Origin: Planctomycetota bacterium
Lineage (GTDB): Bacteria; Planctomycetota; Phycisphaerae; UBA1845
Assembly (NCBI GenBank): GCA_029558835.1
Contig: JAKQDH010000154.1
Coordinates: 29,969-93,968 of the forward strand
Length of the DNA: 64,000 nucleotides
Direction of reading: 5' to 3'
Both the position numbers and the translations under genes were made by a program. The notes under the pieces are model-generated. The model ran no database searches. It saw nothing but the letters and a program-made list of their open reading frames with translations, and was not told the origin of the DNA. Every line of letters starts with the position of its first letter. Positions within the stretch are counted from its first letter, which is position 1. Positions 51,081 to 61,511 of this stretch are shown here, in pieces.

Positions 51081-52163
51081 CTACCGGCTTGCGCCCGTGT
51101 TGCTCACGTCGTCGTTCGAGCCGTAGATAGCGTCTTTCCCGGCGGTGACCAGGAGAAACGAGTCCTTGCGATACGGGCTCATAGTGGCCCGAGGCGGACT
51201 AACGGTGCCGTCATACGTGGAGGTGAACACCTCCTTGTTCATGACATAGTGGAGGAAGGTCTTGGGGTCGTCCTGAATCTCATCGGGCGTCGGCTGTTCC
51301 CCCGGCTGATCCCCGAAGTACTCAATGTCGTGGTGGTCTCCCCCGCCGAACTTCCAGGGAGGTGCGTTGCAGGTTCCGCTCTCCTTGGTTCCGCTGCACA
51401 TACCCGTGAAGATCACGTTATCGTCAAAGTAGTACACTCCGTTCTCGCCGCTGGGTACCGGGGGTTGCACCCAAGCCGGCGGCAAAGCCGCGTAACGGGT
51501 GAAGGCCGCCATGTGGGCCCCAGGACGCTCGGCCAACCGGGCGTTCGCCACATAGTAGAGAATCGGGTAACCGAACGCATCCGCGAGAACGGGCTGCTCC
51601 ATGGTGTTCCACGTCGGGTTGTCGCTGTCACCCGGCAAGTCGCGGGTCTTCACCACCTGCACTGAGTCAGCCGCAATATAAGGGCCGACGCGCGGCAGCG
51701 GCTCGCCATTGTGGGCATCCGCGAGGTACCACCTCTCCTGCTCGAAGTCCGTATCGGTGGGATCCTGCAGAGTGAGCGGTACGCTCCGGCGCTGGACGAA
51801 CCCGTTCAGGTCCTTCCCCATCAGGTAGCGCACCAGCCAGTGCGCCCCAAACAGGGGTGTTTGACCCTCCTCGGTAGGATCGTCCGCCCGCGCCGAGGGC
51901 GGGTAACCGCTGGAGGCGGCGAAGTCCTTCTCGTTGTCCATCCGAAACATTTCCAGTCCGTCGCTGATCGACTTCAAGGTCGCGGCCGTCTTGGCGTTCT
52001 TCGCCTGGTTGCGAGCTGCTTGTAGAGCGGGCATGAGGATACCGATGAGCAAGGCGATGATAGCGACCACCGTAAGCAGCTCCACCAGCGTGAACGCCTT
52101 GCTACAGCTACAGGGGGCATTCCCCGGTCCCCCGCGGACGATCCGATACCGATTCGTTTGCAT
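51081..52163 (-). CDS. Type II secretion/pilin-like pseudopilin (prepilin N-methylation)
   Basis: 360 residues from ATG 52163 (AAGGTG site). The prepilin signal is [20 protein letters not shown]: cleavage after a short basic leader, Phe at +1 and Glu at +5, and a hydrophobic helix. The C-terminal 300 residues are a globular domain with the aromatic, Gly/Asp-rich composition of planctomycete pseudopilins (YADAFGYPILYYVANARLAE in outline), including a possible calcium site near the end. Planctomycetes carry many solitary copies; no secretion or pilus assembly genes are adjacent. Confidence 0.85.
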   Translation of the reverse strand: MQTNRYRIVRGGPGNAPCSCSKAFTLVELLTVVAIIALLIGILMPALQAARNQAKNAKTAATLKSISDGLEMFRMDNEKDFAASSGYPPSARADDPTEEGQTPLFGAHWLVRYLMGKDLNGFVQRRSVPLTLQDPTDTDFEQERWYLADAHNGEPLPRVGPYIAADSVQVVKTRDLPGDSDNPTWNTMEQPVLADAFGYPILYYVANARLAERPGAHMAAFTRYAALPPAWVQPPVPSGENGVYYFDDNVIFTGMCSGTKESGTCNAPPWKFGGGDHHDIEYFGDQPGEQPTPDEIQDDPKTFLHYVMNKEVFTSTYDGTVSPPRATMSPYRKDSFLLVTAGKDAIYGSNDDVSNTGASR

Positions 52164-53111
52164 GCCGTCACCTTCACCTTCCTGGACACAGGATGTCTGA
52201 GTACCCCGGCGGGCGCACAACGCACCCCCCATCCCCTGGGTCATTATAAGCCCCCCAACGTGTCGGGACTAGTGCTTACCCGGACGGCCGGTCGGTCGAA
52301 CCTTCAAGCCTCCGGTTCCTTGCGCCCGCGCCTGAGGCGGCGGTTGCAGGCCGCGACAGCTCGGACGGGATGCGCCGAGCCAGACCAAGTGGACCGCGCC
52401 AAGCCCGGCCCGTCCACGCTCCCCAGCGGGTTCCCGCCCCGGCCCCCGGCGCGTGCAACGCTGGATGGCTCAGTGACGTCCTATACTTCCTCGCTGGTGC
52501 GGAGATGGGCTATGTATGCGTCCTTGTCAGGATAATTGATCATTACGGCCAAACCGGCGCGGTCCGGGTTGGTGCTCGCTGGTGCGTGGTGCTCGATGAC
52601 GCCGGTCCCAGGGCCATGCTGGGGTTGCGAGCCTTGGCCGAGGGCCGTTCTGCGCCGCAAGTCGGCACCCACTCTCGGGCGAGTTATGGGGCCTGTATTC
52701 GGGCTTGCGGGGGGCAGAAGTTGGGGTGAGCGGGCTCGACTCGCGCCGCGTTGCGGACGATGTATCAACATCACCGCCGGGACGCATGGAGCGTCTCCGG
52801 GGCGCGCAGGAGGGCAAGTCGTCCGGCAGTATTGACACCAGGAGTTGAATGCCGGGGCGACAACGCGCGGTACGGCGGTCCTTGCGGGCCCCGGAAGGGC
52901 CGGGGGTTACCGAGCGAGCGCGGGGGGCGTGGGGTGTGCATTGAGGGGGTCTTGGTCTGCCTGGGTAGCGCCGACGACCGTCGGGTCGCCCGGGGGGGAG
53001 GCGATGCTGCGTGTCGGGTGCTCGAGCCGGGACCTGTCACCCGGGCTTGCGGCGAAGTGAGGCAGGGGGAGGCGGAAAGACCGCCACCCAGGGCGGGGGC
53101 CTGATTGGATT
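52164..53111. other. Long intergenic region, no convincing gene
   Basis: 948 bases between divergent genes. On the minus strand TATAAT (52243-52248) is a possible -10 for the pseudopilin. Several 90-120 codon open frames exist on both strands, but their composition (Arg/Pro/Ala-rich) and lack of ribosome sites argue against coding. I see no repeat from the families described elsewhere. Confidence 0.45.
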
Positions 53112-56100
53112 ATGGCAGAGGGCATGGACGACCGCGTGACAGCGTCTGACTCGACTCGCTTGGCTGCCGGTGCCGACGATGCGACGGCGCGGGGTGCCGA
53201 TCCTCCGGGACTCCCTGCTGGAGGGGCTGCGCCCGAGGATCAGTACCGGCAGATCTTTGATGCCGCCGTCGAGTCGTTCCTCATTTTTGACGGCGATGGT
53301 CGGATCGTCGAGGCGAATGCGGCTGCCTGCGCCATGTACGGCTACCGGCGCGACGAACTGCTGGACCTGACGGGCAAGGACATCATCCACCCCGACTACT
53401 ACCATCTGTTCGACGAGTTTCGCCGTGAGTTGGGTATCAACGGATGCTTCGCCGCGGAGTCCGTGGATGTACGCAAGGACGGCTTCCCCTTCAACGTGGA
53501 GGTACGCGGCGTCCTGATCGAGTACCAGGGTCACCCGCACTGTCTGGCCATCGTCTCCGACGTCACCGAGCGCAAACGGGCAGTGGACGCCCTGCGGCAG
53601 AGCGAAGAACGCTACCGTCAGCTTGCTAACCTGCTGCCCGGCGTCGTGTACGAGATGGATGAGCAGGGCACCCTGACGTTCGTCAACCGCCAGGCTTCCG
53701 AGTTGACGGGCCAACCTGAGGAGGAGCTCCGGGCGGGCTTCAGCGTGCTGGCGGCGCTGGTGCCGGAGGACCGGGAGCGGGCCCGCCGCAACCTGCTGCG
53801 CGTCCTGCAAGGGGAGCGGACCGGCGCGCACGAATACACCATCCAGCGCTGCGACGGCACTCTTCTACCCGTCCTCTGCCAATCGGCGCCCATCTTGCAA
53901 GGCAGCAGGGCCGTGGGCATTCGCGGCATCATGTTCGACATCAGCGAGCGGAAGCGCGTCGAACGGGCGCTGGCCGAGAACGAGCAGCGGTACCGCAAGA
54001 TGCTGGCGGCGGTGAGTTCGTATTACTACCAGGTCAAGGTGCGCGACCGGCGGGCGGTGAGCACGGAGCATGGCGAGGGCTGCGTGGCCGTCACCGGCTA
54101 CACGCCGGCCGACTTCCGGGCCGACCCGTACCTGTGGTTGAACATGATCCCCATGCAGGACCGCGACGTGCTTCTGCATCACGTGGCCGAGGTGCTCCAG
54201 GGGAGGCAGGTCCCCCCGGTGGAACACCGCATCGTCCATCGCAACGGCACGATCCGCTGGGTGCGCAGCACCAACGTCTGCCACATGGATGCCGACGGGC
54301 GCGTCGACTACTACGACGGCGTCGTCGAGGACATCAGCGAGCGGAAACAGGCGGAGGAGGCGCTCCGCGAGGGCGAGGAGCGCTTCCGCGCGATCGCGGA
54401 CTACACGTACGACTGGGAGAGCTGGTTCGGGCCGGACGGGACGCTGTTGTGGACCAACCCGGCCGTCGAGCGCATCACCGGTTACAGCCGGGACGAATGT
54501 CTGGCGATGCGCGACTTTCCGTTGCGGCTCATTCCAGAGGACGACCGCCGGCGGTTCGCGCAGCAGTGGCAGGAAGCGACGCGGGGACAGAGTTCAGGCC
54601 AGGACGTGGCCTTCCGTCTGCTGCGCAAGGACGGGCACTTGGCGTGGCTGGCCATGTCGTGGCAGCCCATTTACAGCACCGTGGGAGTGTGGCTGGGCGC
54701 CCGCATCGGCGTGCGGGACGTGACGGACCGCAAGCGGGCCGAGGACGCGCTGGAAGTGCAACGCCAGCAGTTGCTGTCGATCTTCGACAGCATGGACGAG
54801 CCGTTCTACGTGGCCGATCCGCAGACCTACGAACTGCTCTACGTTAACGAGGCGTTCCGCCAACGGTGGGGCGGCAACGTGCACGACCAGTGCTTCCGCG
54901 TGCTGCAATGCGGAGACGCCCCGTGTGCCTGCTGCACGAACGACCGCCTGTTCGGCACCAACCTCGGGAAGGCGTACATCTGGGAGTGCCAGAACAAGGT
55001 CACCGGCCGGTACTATCGGTGCATCGACAAGGCAATCCGCTGGCCGGACGGGCGCTGGGTACGCTCCGAACTGGCCATCGACATCACGGACCGCAAGGAG
55101 GCGGAGGAGGCCCAGAAGCGGGCCATCGCGGCCGCCGACCTTGCCAACCGCGAGTTGGAGGAAGCGAACCGGCGTCTCGAAACCGCCGTGGAACAGGCGT
55201 ACGAGCTGGCCAAGGAGGCGAAGGCGGCCACCCGGGCCAAGAGCGACTTCCTGGCTAACATGAGCCACGAGATCCGCACGCCGATGACGGCCATTCTCGG
55301 CTTCGCGGAGAACCTGCTGGATTCGGCGCTGTCGCCGGAGCAGAAGCTGGATGCCATCCAGACCATCCAGCGCAACGGCGAGCACCTGCTGAGCCTCATT
55401 AACGACATCCTCGACCTGTCCAAGATCGAGTCCGACCGGCTGGAGGTGGAGACGACCGCGTGCTCGCCGGTGCAACTGGTGGCCGACATCTGCTCGCTCA
55501 TGCGTGCCCGCGCGGACCTCAAGAAGGTGGACTTGAGCGCGGAGTTCCTGGGGGGCATCCCGGCGACCGTCCAGACCGATCCCACCCGGCTGCGGCAGAT
55601 TCTCATCAACCTGGTGGGCAACGCGGTGAAGTTCACGGAGCGCGGTAGCGTCCGCCTGGTTACCAGTCTGGTACCCGCGCAGACCGACGGCGAGGAGACG
55701 CGCGGACCTTGGCTTCTGTTTGAAGTCATCGACACCGGCGTCGGCATGACACCCCAGCAGATGGAGAGGCTGTTCCAGCCGTTTACGCAGGCGGACACCT
55801 CGATGACGAGGCGGTTTGGGGGCACCGGACTGGGGCTTACGATCAGCCGGCGACTCGCCCGTGTTCTGGGCGGCGATATCACCGTGGAAAGCCGGCTGGG
55901 CAAGGGCAGCACGTTCCGCGTCACCATTGCCGCCGGTGACCTGACCGGTGTACCACTGATGCAGAGGCCGGAGGAAGCGGCATTGCCCGCGGAAGCATGC
56001 ACATCCTCCCACGCCGCCGACGCGGAGACGCTGCCGGCCGGTTGTCGCATACTGCTGGCCGAGGACGGCGCGGACAACCAGCGCCTGATCTCGTTCCTGC

Positions 56101-56504
56101 TCCAGCGGGCGGGAGCCAGCGTCAGCGTCGCCCAGAACGGGCGGCAAGCGCTGGACATGGCCCTGGCGGCTTTGCACGGGCGACGCCGTGGTGATCCGCA
56201 ACGGCCATTTGATGTGATCTTGATGGACATCCAGATGCCGGTGATGGACGGCCACGCAGCCACCCGCCTGCTGCGCAAGAAGGGCTACCCGGGCCTGATC
56301 ATCGCCCTGACGGCCCACGCCATGTCCGGTGCCCGCGAGCAGTGCCTCGAAGCGGGTTGCGACGACTACGTCAGCAAGCCCATCGACCGCCGGCGCCTGT
56401 TCGAGACGATCCGCCGGCATCTTCCTCAGTTGTCACCACCGGCGGCGACCGGACGGCAGGAGGTCTCGGCGCCCGCCGGTGCCGAAATGTCGAAACCAGC
56501 GTAG
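53112..56504 (+). CDS. Multi-PAS hybrid histidine kinase
   Basis: 1130 residues, predicted cytoplasmic (no membrane helix). It has about five PAS domains in series (near 45-150, 165-285, 295-415, 425-545, 555-680), each ending in a (D/E)IxxRK-type linker. A coiled coil follows, then HisKA with SHEIRTPM (phospho-His719), HATPase with [20 protein letters not shown] and [13 protein letters not shown], and a receiver domain with [18 protein letters not shown] (Asp1039) and ALTAHAM. The fifth PAS has clustered cysteines ([15 protein letters not shown], residues about 594-608), perhaps a metal or redox site. ATG 53124 is an alternative start. The output partner is not in the window. Confidence 0.93.
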   Translation: MAEGMDDRVTASDSTRLAAGADDATARGADPPGLPAGGAAPEDQYRQIFDAAVESFLIFDGDGRIVEANAAACAMYGYRRDELLDLTGKDIIHPDYYHLFDEFRRELGINGCFAAESVDVRKDGFPFNVEVRGVLIEYQGHPHCLAIVSDVTERKRAVDALRQSEERYRQLANLLPGVVYEMDEQGTLTFVNRQASELTGQPEEELRAGFSVLAALVPEDRERARRNLLRVLQGERTGAHEYTIQRCDGTLLPVLCQSAPILQGSRAVGIRGIMFDISERKRVERALAENEQRYRKMLAAVSSYYYQVKVRDRRAVSTEHGEGCVAVTGYTPADFRADPYLWLNMIPMQDRDVLLHHVAEVLQGRQVPPVEHRIVHRNGTIRWVRSTNVCHMDADGRVDYYDGVVEDISERKQAEEALREGEERFRAIADYTYDWESWFGPDGTLLWTNPAVERITGYSRDECLAMRDFPLRLIPEDDRRRFAQQWQEATRGQSSGQDVAFRLLRKDGHLAWLAMSWQPIYSTVGVWLGARIGVRDVTDRKRAEDALEVQRQQLLSIFDSMDEPFYVADPQTYELLYVNEAFRQRWGGNVHDQCFRVLQCGDAPCACCTNDRLFGTNLGKAYIWECQNKVTGRYYRCIDKAIRWPDGRWVRSELAIDITDRKEAEEAQKRAIAAADLANRELEEANRRLETAVEQAYELAKEAKAATRAKSDFLANMSHEIRTPMTAILGFAENLLDSALSPEQKLDAIQTIQRNGEHLLSLINDILDLSKIESDRLEVETTACSPVQLVADICSLMRARADLKKVDLSAEFLGGIPATVQTDPTRLRQILINLVGNAVKFTERGSVRLVTSLVPAQTDGEETRGPWLLFEVIDTGVGMTPQQMERLFQPFTQADTSMTRRFGGTGLGLTISRRLARVLGGDITVESRLGKGSTFRVTIAAGDLTGVPLMQRPEEAALPAEACTSSHAADAETLPAGCRILLAEDGADNQRLISFLLQRAGASVSVAQNGRQALDMALAALHGRRRGDPQRPFDVILMDIQMPVMDGHAATRLLRKKGYPGLIIALTAHAMSGAREQCLEAGCDDYVSKPIDRRRLFETIRRHLPQLSPPAATGRQEVSAPAGAEMSKPA

Positions 56505-56660
56505 CGGGCGCCGCCATCCTTGCTGCCCTGGCACGGTTGTCACGCCGCCCTTTCCGTGCGCGCCCCAACCTGCTCTGTGAGCCGCCTGCAGCCCCCGCCC
56601 ACGCCGGACACGGCACAGTGCCAATGTGGGTACACTTACCGCGGGGGGCGTTGGCAGGAA

Positions 56661-56696
56661 GCCGCTCCCTGACGGTCGTGGTTCGGATCGGTGGCG
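56661..56696 (+). repeat. Dispersed repeat family H
   Basis: AGCCGCTCCCTGACGGTCGT then GGTTCGGATCGGTGGCG. The same core, interrupted by a mobile element, is at 3309-3446, and a partial copy at 30504-30521. It lies upstream of the SLC13 gene start. Confidence 0.6.
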
Positions 56697-56748
56697 CCGA
56701 ACGGGCCCCGAACGCCTGCCGGGCACGCGGATTGCCTGGAGCCGGGAT

Positions 56749-58179
56749 ATGCCAACACCTTTACGCGTGAAGTTCACCCGGCAGCGGGTGGTTATCGACC
56801 TGAGCTTTGCCACGGCTTTCAAGACGCTGCTGTGCCTGGCGGTGGCGGTGGCGGCCGGCTACTTGCCGATTCCGGGGCTGGAGCAGGCCGCCCCGCGCAT
56901 CTGCTTCGTCATCTTCGTGGCGGCGGCCGCCCTGTGGATTACCGAGCTTATCCCGCCGTACGCGACCTCCGTCATGGTGATCGTTACCTGCGTGTACCTG
57001 CTGGGGTTGCCGCGGGGGCCCCTGCACCTGGAGGGCACGGGGCAGCAAAGCTGGCAGATGTTCCTCAATCCGGTGGCCAGCCCGGTGCTCATTCTGTTCT
57101 TCGGCGGGTTTGTGCTCGCCAAAGGCGCGACGAAGCACGGCTTTGACGTGCGCCTGGCGCGGGCGTTCATCACCCCGTTCGGCAATCGTCCCAGCCTGCT
57201 GCTGCTGGGCGTGATCCTGACGACGGCGTTGTTCTCGTTGTTCATGTCGAACACGGCCACCACGGCCATGATGATCGCCATCGTGGCGCCCATGCTCACG
57301 CAACTGGGCTCCCACGACCGTGCCAAGAAGATGCTGGTCCTCGCGGTGCCGTTCGCGGCCAACATCGGCGGCATCGGCACGATCATTGGGACGCCGCCCA
57401 ACGCGGTGGCCGCCTCGATTCTCCAGCAGTTGGGGCCCGACCAGGAGATCACGTTTCTGGGATGGATGCTCTTCGGTGTGCCCATCGCGGTGGTGTTGCT
57501 GCTGCTGCTGTGGGGTGTGCTGCTGCTGGTATATCGACCCGGCAAGGAGGCGTTGAGTATTACCTTCCCCGACACGATCGAGGTCACGCCCGGGCTGGCG
57601 ATCGTGGTCTGCACGTTCACGCTGACAGTGTTGCTGTGGTTGACGGAGCCGCTGCACGGTCTGCCGACCGCGGTGGTGGCCATGTTGCCGATTGCAGTCT
57701 TCACTGCGTTTAACATCATCAATCGCGAGGACCTTCAGGACCTCGACTGGGACGTGATGATCCTGGTGGCCGGCGGGATGACGCTGGGCGTGGCCATGAA
57801 GGCGTCGGGGCTCTCGGATATCATCGTGCGGGGGATTCCGTTTGCCCACCTGCCATTGCCGGTGCTGCTGGCCGCGGTGGCCCTGGTGTCGATCACCCTC
57901 TCCAATTTCATGAGCCACACGGCGGCGAGCAACCTGGTGATCCCGATCGTGATCGCGCTGAGCGGCGTATCACCCAAGCTCAGCGCCGTGGCGGTGGCGC
58001 TGGCGTCGTCGCTGGCGATGAGCCTTCCCATAAGCACGCCACCCAATGCCATCGCCTTCGCCACGCGGGCGGTGACCACGCGCGACATGGCCCTCTACGG
58101 GACCCTGGTGTCCGCCCTCGGGCTGGGGGTGGTGCTGAGCGTGCTGATCCTGGGCGCCGGGCTGATGGAGAAGCTGTGA
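56749..58179 (+). CDS. SLC13/DASS family anion:sodium symporter
   Basis: 476 residues from ATG 56749 (GGAG, 7-base gap); about 11-12 membrane segments. Typical sites are the first substrate/sodium motif MSNTATTAMM with ANIGGIGTIIGTPPN, and the second half SNFMSHTAASN with ISTPPNAIAF. In the second half the usual SNT is SHT, so one sodium/substrate-binding Asn is His. Members carry dicarboxylates, citrate or sulfate; substrate cannot be assigned. It follows the histidine kinase on the same strand with a 244-bp gap. Confidence 0.9.
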   Translation: MPTPLRVKFTRQRVVIDLSFATAFKTLLCLAVAVAAGYLPIPGLEQAAPRICFVIFVAAAALWITELIPPYATSVMVIVTCVYLLGLPRGPLHLEGTGQQSWQMFLNPVASPVLILFFGGFVLAKGATKHGFDVRLARAFITPFGNRPSLLLLGVILTTALFSLFMSNTATTAMMIAIVAPMLTQLGSHDRAKKMLVLAVPFAANIGGIGTIIGTPPNAVAASILQQLGPDQEITFLGWMLFGVPIAVVLLLLLWGVLLLVYRPGKEALSITFPDTIEVTPGLAIVVCTFTLTVLLWLTEPLHGLPTAVVAMLPIAVFTAFNIINREDLQDLDWDVMILVAGGMTLGVAMKASGLSDIIVRGIPFAHLPLPVLLAAVALVSITLSNFMSHTAASNLVIPIVIALSGVSPKLSAVAVALASSLAMSLPISTPPNAIAFATRAVTTRDMALYGTLVSALGLGVVLSVLILGAGLMEKL

Positions 58180-58190
58180 AAACGCCGACA

Positions 58191-59480
58191 TCAAGGTCTG
58201 CGCGCGTGGACGATGAACTCAAACAGCTCTTTCTTTGAGGTCCGCTTACGGATGGTATCAACGCGCACGTCCACGAAGCCGGCATCCTCAAACAGCGCTG
58301 CGTAGATCCCTTCAACCGGCAGCATGGTCTCATAGAACTTGGAATTGCCCACGATATAGTGACAACGGGCACCGGGGGCAAGTACCTCGCGTAAGGCCAG
58401 GATGTGTTCCCGGATGTCCACGAAGTACTTGTGGACATAACGCCCCAGCAGGGCGTGTCGCTTGCCGATGCCTTCAACGATGTCGTCAAAGCGGGCGAAT
58501 GGAATGTCACCTTGCGTCGTCGGTCTCCAGGCGTTCAGCATGCTCGTCGCGCATCCCCAGGTGCCACCAATGGCCCTCCAGTCCAGCTCGCCGGCGGCTC
58601 GGCCATCGGAGAGATAGCCCAGCCAGTACATGTACGGACGCAACTCGCGGATGTAACTCATCCGGTTGGGGTAGGGTGGGGAGGTGATAACCGTGGTGTA
58701 GCCGCGCTCGGGCAGGACGGCAAGCAGGTCACGCGAGTCTCCGAGAAACACCCGACCGTCGGCGCTCGGGGGTTCGACGGCGAGGCTCTCGCCTATCTCC
58801 CGGGCCGCGGCACCGAACAGCCGGGCGATGGGGGCGGTGGAGAGCGCGTGCTTCTCCGTCAGCAGGCTCGGGACCGCGTCCTTGCCTGTCTTTTTGAATG
58901 ACATGGACTGATGCCCGAAAGACACGTTGGCGCTTTGGATCATCACCCGGCAGAAGGCCACGCGAAGCAGGTCCGAGACGCTCTCCGCGCACGGGTGGGC
59001 CGGGTGGCGAAGCGCGTGCCACAAGGCGGCCAGCGCGTCGAGCGTCGGCTCGTCCCACCACTTCTCGATGGCGTGCAGGTCCGGTCTCCAGGAGCCGTTG
59101 CGCGCGTTGTGCGCGGCGTCGGTGACGTCGGCCGCTGCGGTTCCCACTGCCCGCGATGTCCCCTGCGGAAACCGGCTGAGTTTGAGGTTACCCAGCCAGA
59201 CGAGGAACGGGTTGATGTCAACCGCGTGGCAGCGGATGCCCATCGCCGCGCAGGCCAGCGGGGTGGTCCCAGTCCCGGAAAACGGATCGAGCACCAGGTC
59301 GTCCGGTCCGCACCGCCGCAACAGCTCCCTCACCAGGTGCAACGAATACGCCGGCGTCAGGCGGAGCCAGCCGTGCCGCCCGACAGCCACGTTGCCGCGG
59401 AAGGTAAGATGGTCGCGCCGCCCCAGCCCGGCGGGCAGACAGGAGCCGGTGAGAACATGACCGAACAGGTCGATGTTCAT
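58191..59480 (-). CDS. DNA methyltransferase, N4-cytosine type, of a restriction-modification system
   Basis: 429 residues. SAM-binding motif I, LVLDPFSGTGTTPLACAAMG, lies near residue 60, and catalytic motif IV, TSPPYPNRMSY, near 268. The SPPY form is typical of N4-cytosine (m4C) methyltransferases. The HAVDINPFLVWLGNLK segment is shared with type II enzymes of this group. Its start overlaps the stop of the upstream gene by four bases (ATGA), an arrangement common for a nuclease followed by its methylase. The recognition sequence cannot be derived. Codon use looks like that of its neighbours. Confidence 0.85.
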   Translation of the reverse strand: MNIDLFGHVLTGSCLPAGLGRRDHLTFRGNVAVGRHGWLRLTPAYSLHLVRELLRRCGPDDLVLDPFSGTGTTPLACAAMGIRCHAVDINPFLVWLGNLKLSRFPQGTSRAVGTAAADVTDAAHNARNGSWRPDLHAIEKWWDEPTLDALAALWHALRHPAHPCAESVSDLLRVAFCRVMIQSANVSFGHQSMSFKKTGKDAVPSLLTEKHALSTAPIARLFGAAAREIGESLAVEPPSADGRVFLGDSRDLLAVLPERGYTTVITSPPYPNRMSYIRELRPYMYWLGYLSDGRAAGELDWRAIGGTWGCATSMLNAWRPTTQGDIPFARFDDIVEGIGKRHALLGRYVHKYFVDIREHILALREVLAPGARCHYIVGNSKFYETMLPVEGIYAALFEDAGFVDVRVDTIRKRTSKKELFEFIVHARRP

Positions 59481-60151
59481 CGGAGCAACTCCTCGAACAC
59501 GGCCAGCGTTTCGGTCCTGATCGCCGTGGCGTTGCGGCGGAAGAACCCCGCGAGGTCGTAGCCAAGCACGTCACGACAGAAGGCATACGTGGAGTCCACC
59601 GTGGTTCCGGCAACGGCTCCGCGGAGGATCAGCCAATGGGCTCGGGCGTAACGCTCGGCGAGATTGTCAGGAATCTGAATCGACAACAGGAGCATCACCG
59701 GCGGGTACCGGTGGGCAAAGGCGTTGGCGGCATTGGCCACGTCCGCGTTTTGACGTTTGGCATCGTTGCTCTGGTAGCCTTGGCGGACCTCAAAGACACA
59801 ACCTTGCAGGGTGTCTGCGCTCCTGCCTTTGAGGTCCACGCTCTCGCTCGCTTCGCATAGCCAAGACTTCACGCGCCGAAGCATGGCGGCATCTGCGACC
59901 TGCTCCAGCGGAATGCGACCGTCCAACGCGAGTGTGCGGGGCTTCGCGCCCCTGGGCCTGACGGTGTACGACCAAGTGGCGTCCGCGGGCGATAGCCCGA
60001 GCGTGTCTTGAAGCACGTGCTGAAAGACGTGCTGGCAGCCAAGCCCGATCTGCCGGTATACCGAAGTCATCCCGCCGGCGGCCTTGTGCGCGGCATACAC
60101 CAGGGGCGAGTCGAGGCCGAACCATGAGTAGAACTCGTCTTCCCGGTACAT
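59477..60151 (-). CDS. Probable type II restriction endonuclease, C-terminal part after frameshift
   Basis: 224 codons from ATG 60151. Paired by overlap with the methylase. The sequence contains a possible PD-(D/E)xK-like core: SADTLQGCVFEVRQGYQSND, where FEV is the candidate acidic strand, although the final Lys position is Arg. The opening MYREDEFYSWFGLDSPLVYA reads as an internal stretch of a longer protein, not a natural start. The adjoining upstream frame seems to encode the missing N-terminus. No exact enzyme family is recognised, so the nuclease call rests largely on context. Confidence 0.65.
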   Translation of the reverse strand: MYREDEFYSWFGLDSPLVYAAHKAAGGMTSVYRQIGLGCQHVFQHVLQDTLGLSPADATWSYTVRPRGAKPRTLALDGRIPLEQVADAAMLRRVKSWLCEASESVDLKGRSADTLQGCVFEVRQGYQSNDAKRQNADVANAANAFAHRYPPVMLLLSIQIPDNLAERYARAHWLILRGAVAGTTVDSTYAFCRDVLGYDLAGFFRRNATAIRTETLAVFEELLR

Positions 60152-60294
60152 TGCTGGAATCGCTCGAGCGTGATGCCCTCGCCCCTACCGCGTCCGAATG
60201 CCGGGCGGTAAGTGAGGCACACGCGCACGGCCCGACGAATCAGGTCCAGGTACACCTCGTCACGGGCTGTCGGTGGCGGTGCAGGGCACGGCAT
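60067..60294 (-). pseudogene. N-terminal fragment of the restriction endonuclease, other frame
   Basis: From ATG 60294 the frame gives MPCPAPPPTARDEVYLDLIR, then CLTYRPAFGRGRGEGITLER and FQQ. At that point the neighbouring frame continues smoothly with MYREDEFYSWFG. A single missing base in CAGCAATG (complement, near 60151-60154) would join the two. After the junction the frame turns Ser/Thr/Pro-rich and loses protein character. The shift may be real decay, a sequencing error, or programmed. Confidence 0.6.
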
Positions 60295-60677
60295 GCCTGA
60301 ATCATCCGTTGCGGGGTACCGGTGCGCGACGCGGTTCTCGCAGGCCATCTCCTCCACGGCACGGCTGGTGCATAACGCACCCGGCGCCAGGTGTCAACGC
60401 CCAAGGTGCGCGCCGTGACCGTACCGGGCGTACAACCCTCGCGCCCGGCCTGCGGCCCCGAGACCGGGCCCAGCGTGCCCACGCTCGGCGGCGGCAGGCA
60501 CGCAGTCACCCATGTGACATGGTGCGTCTGTCACGGTCACCGTGCGGCCGGGTTTGATTCCCGGTGCGGGCCTGCGTAGTATGGTCAGGCGGACACGGGG
60601 CCGGGGTGCCCGACGGTCCGCCTGCCGGTGTTGCCCCGCGAGCCATCCTGAACGACCGAGAACACGGGGTCCGCGTC
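60295..60677. other. Gap between restriction system and pseudopilin
   Basis: No gene seen. A sequence near 60545 (CCGGGTTTGATTCCCGG) resembles a tRNA T-arm, but no complete cloverleaf can be drawn. Confidence 0.4.
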
Positions 60678-61511
60678 ATGGGTGTGCAGGTCAGCAAGAG
60701 GCGTCGGTCGGCGTCCGCGTTTACGCTGGTCGAGCTGCTCGTGGTCATCTCGATTATCTCGCTGCTGATCTCGATCCTGTTGCCATCGCTGAGCCAGGCA
60801 CGGGAGCAGGCCAAGTGCACGCACTGTCTCGCCCGCCTGAAGGACATCGGCACCGCCCTGGCCGCCTACGAGAACCAGAACCAAGACGCCCTGCCGCCGG
60901 CACGCTGGCGCGTTACCGGCCAGACCGACTACGAGGGTCAGGAGTTCCCGTCCTGCCCGGACTGCATCGAGTACGGCTGGGCGGAGCTGCTGTTCAGCTA
61001 TGTATACCAGGAACCGGTGCGCGTCGCGCAGGACTACCCCGTCCTGCGGAACATTGAGGGTGACCGCTGGGAGGAGTACTTCCTCTGTCGGACGGTGGGC
61101 GACACGGGCGTCACCAGCGGTCACTATCGCGTGTATCTGCCGGCCTGGGCGGCCGGGTCGTACGACATCCTGGCCAACGGGCAGTACGGGCTCGACACGC
61201 ACGCCAGCCCGGATTACAGCGGCCGGCGCGACCGCATCCGTCCCAAGCTGCCGCTGCTGGGCGACGCCAACGACCGCTCCGAGCGCGGTGACGGCCTCGG
61301 CGATGACGATTGCAGCTACATCGACGCCGGAGAGGCCAACTACGCCGGCTCCGACGGCGCCTACAACGGCAACCGCTTCTCCGCCCGCCACAGCGGCGGC
61401 GCGAATTACCTCTTCCAGGACCTGCACGCCACCCGCAGCACCCGCCTGCGCCTGGACCTCGCGCGGGACTTCGACCTCAACGGCATCGAAGACGTGCAGA
61501 TCGTGCCGTAG
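60678..61511 (+). CDS. Pseudopilin-like protein with prepilin signal
   Basis: 277 residues from ATG 60678. A basic leader (KRRRSAS) precedes the cleavage motif [20 protein letters not shown] and an aliphatic helix. The C-terminal domain has two CxxC-like pairs (CTHC, CPDC) and ends near [15 protein letters not shown], the 'H.gG.n.lf.DgH' motif of planctomycete DUF1559-like pseudopilins. No pilus genes are adjacent. A second pseudopilin lies about 9 kb upstream on the other strand. Confidence 0.85.
   Translation: MGVQVSKRRRSASAFTLVELLVVISIISLLISILLPSLSQAREQAKCTHCLARLKDIGTALAAYENQNQDALPPARWRVTGQTDYEGQEFPSCPDCIEYGWAELLFSYVYQEPVRVAQDYPVLRNIEGDRWEEYFLCRTVGDTGVTSGHYRVYLPAWAAGSYDILANGQYGLDTHASPDYSGRRDRIRPKLPLLGDANDRSERGDGLGDDDCSYIDAGEANYAGSDGAYNGNRFSARHSGGANYLFQDLHATRSTRLRLDLARDFDLNGIEDVQIVP

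Noticed and set aside
52370..52774. Overlapping open frames of 90-120 codons on both strands in the large gap
   Set aside because: Arg/Pro/Ala-rich composition, no ribosome sites, no motif; no reason to choose one.
60545..60575. Possible tRNA fragment or attachment site (CCGGGTTTGATTCCCGG)
   Set aside because: The T-loop has T in place of the invariant C, and no acceptor, D or anticodon arms can be drawn at the right distances.
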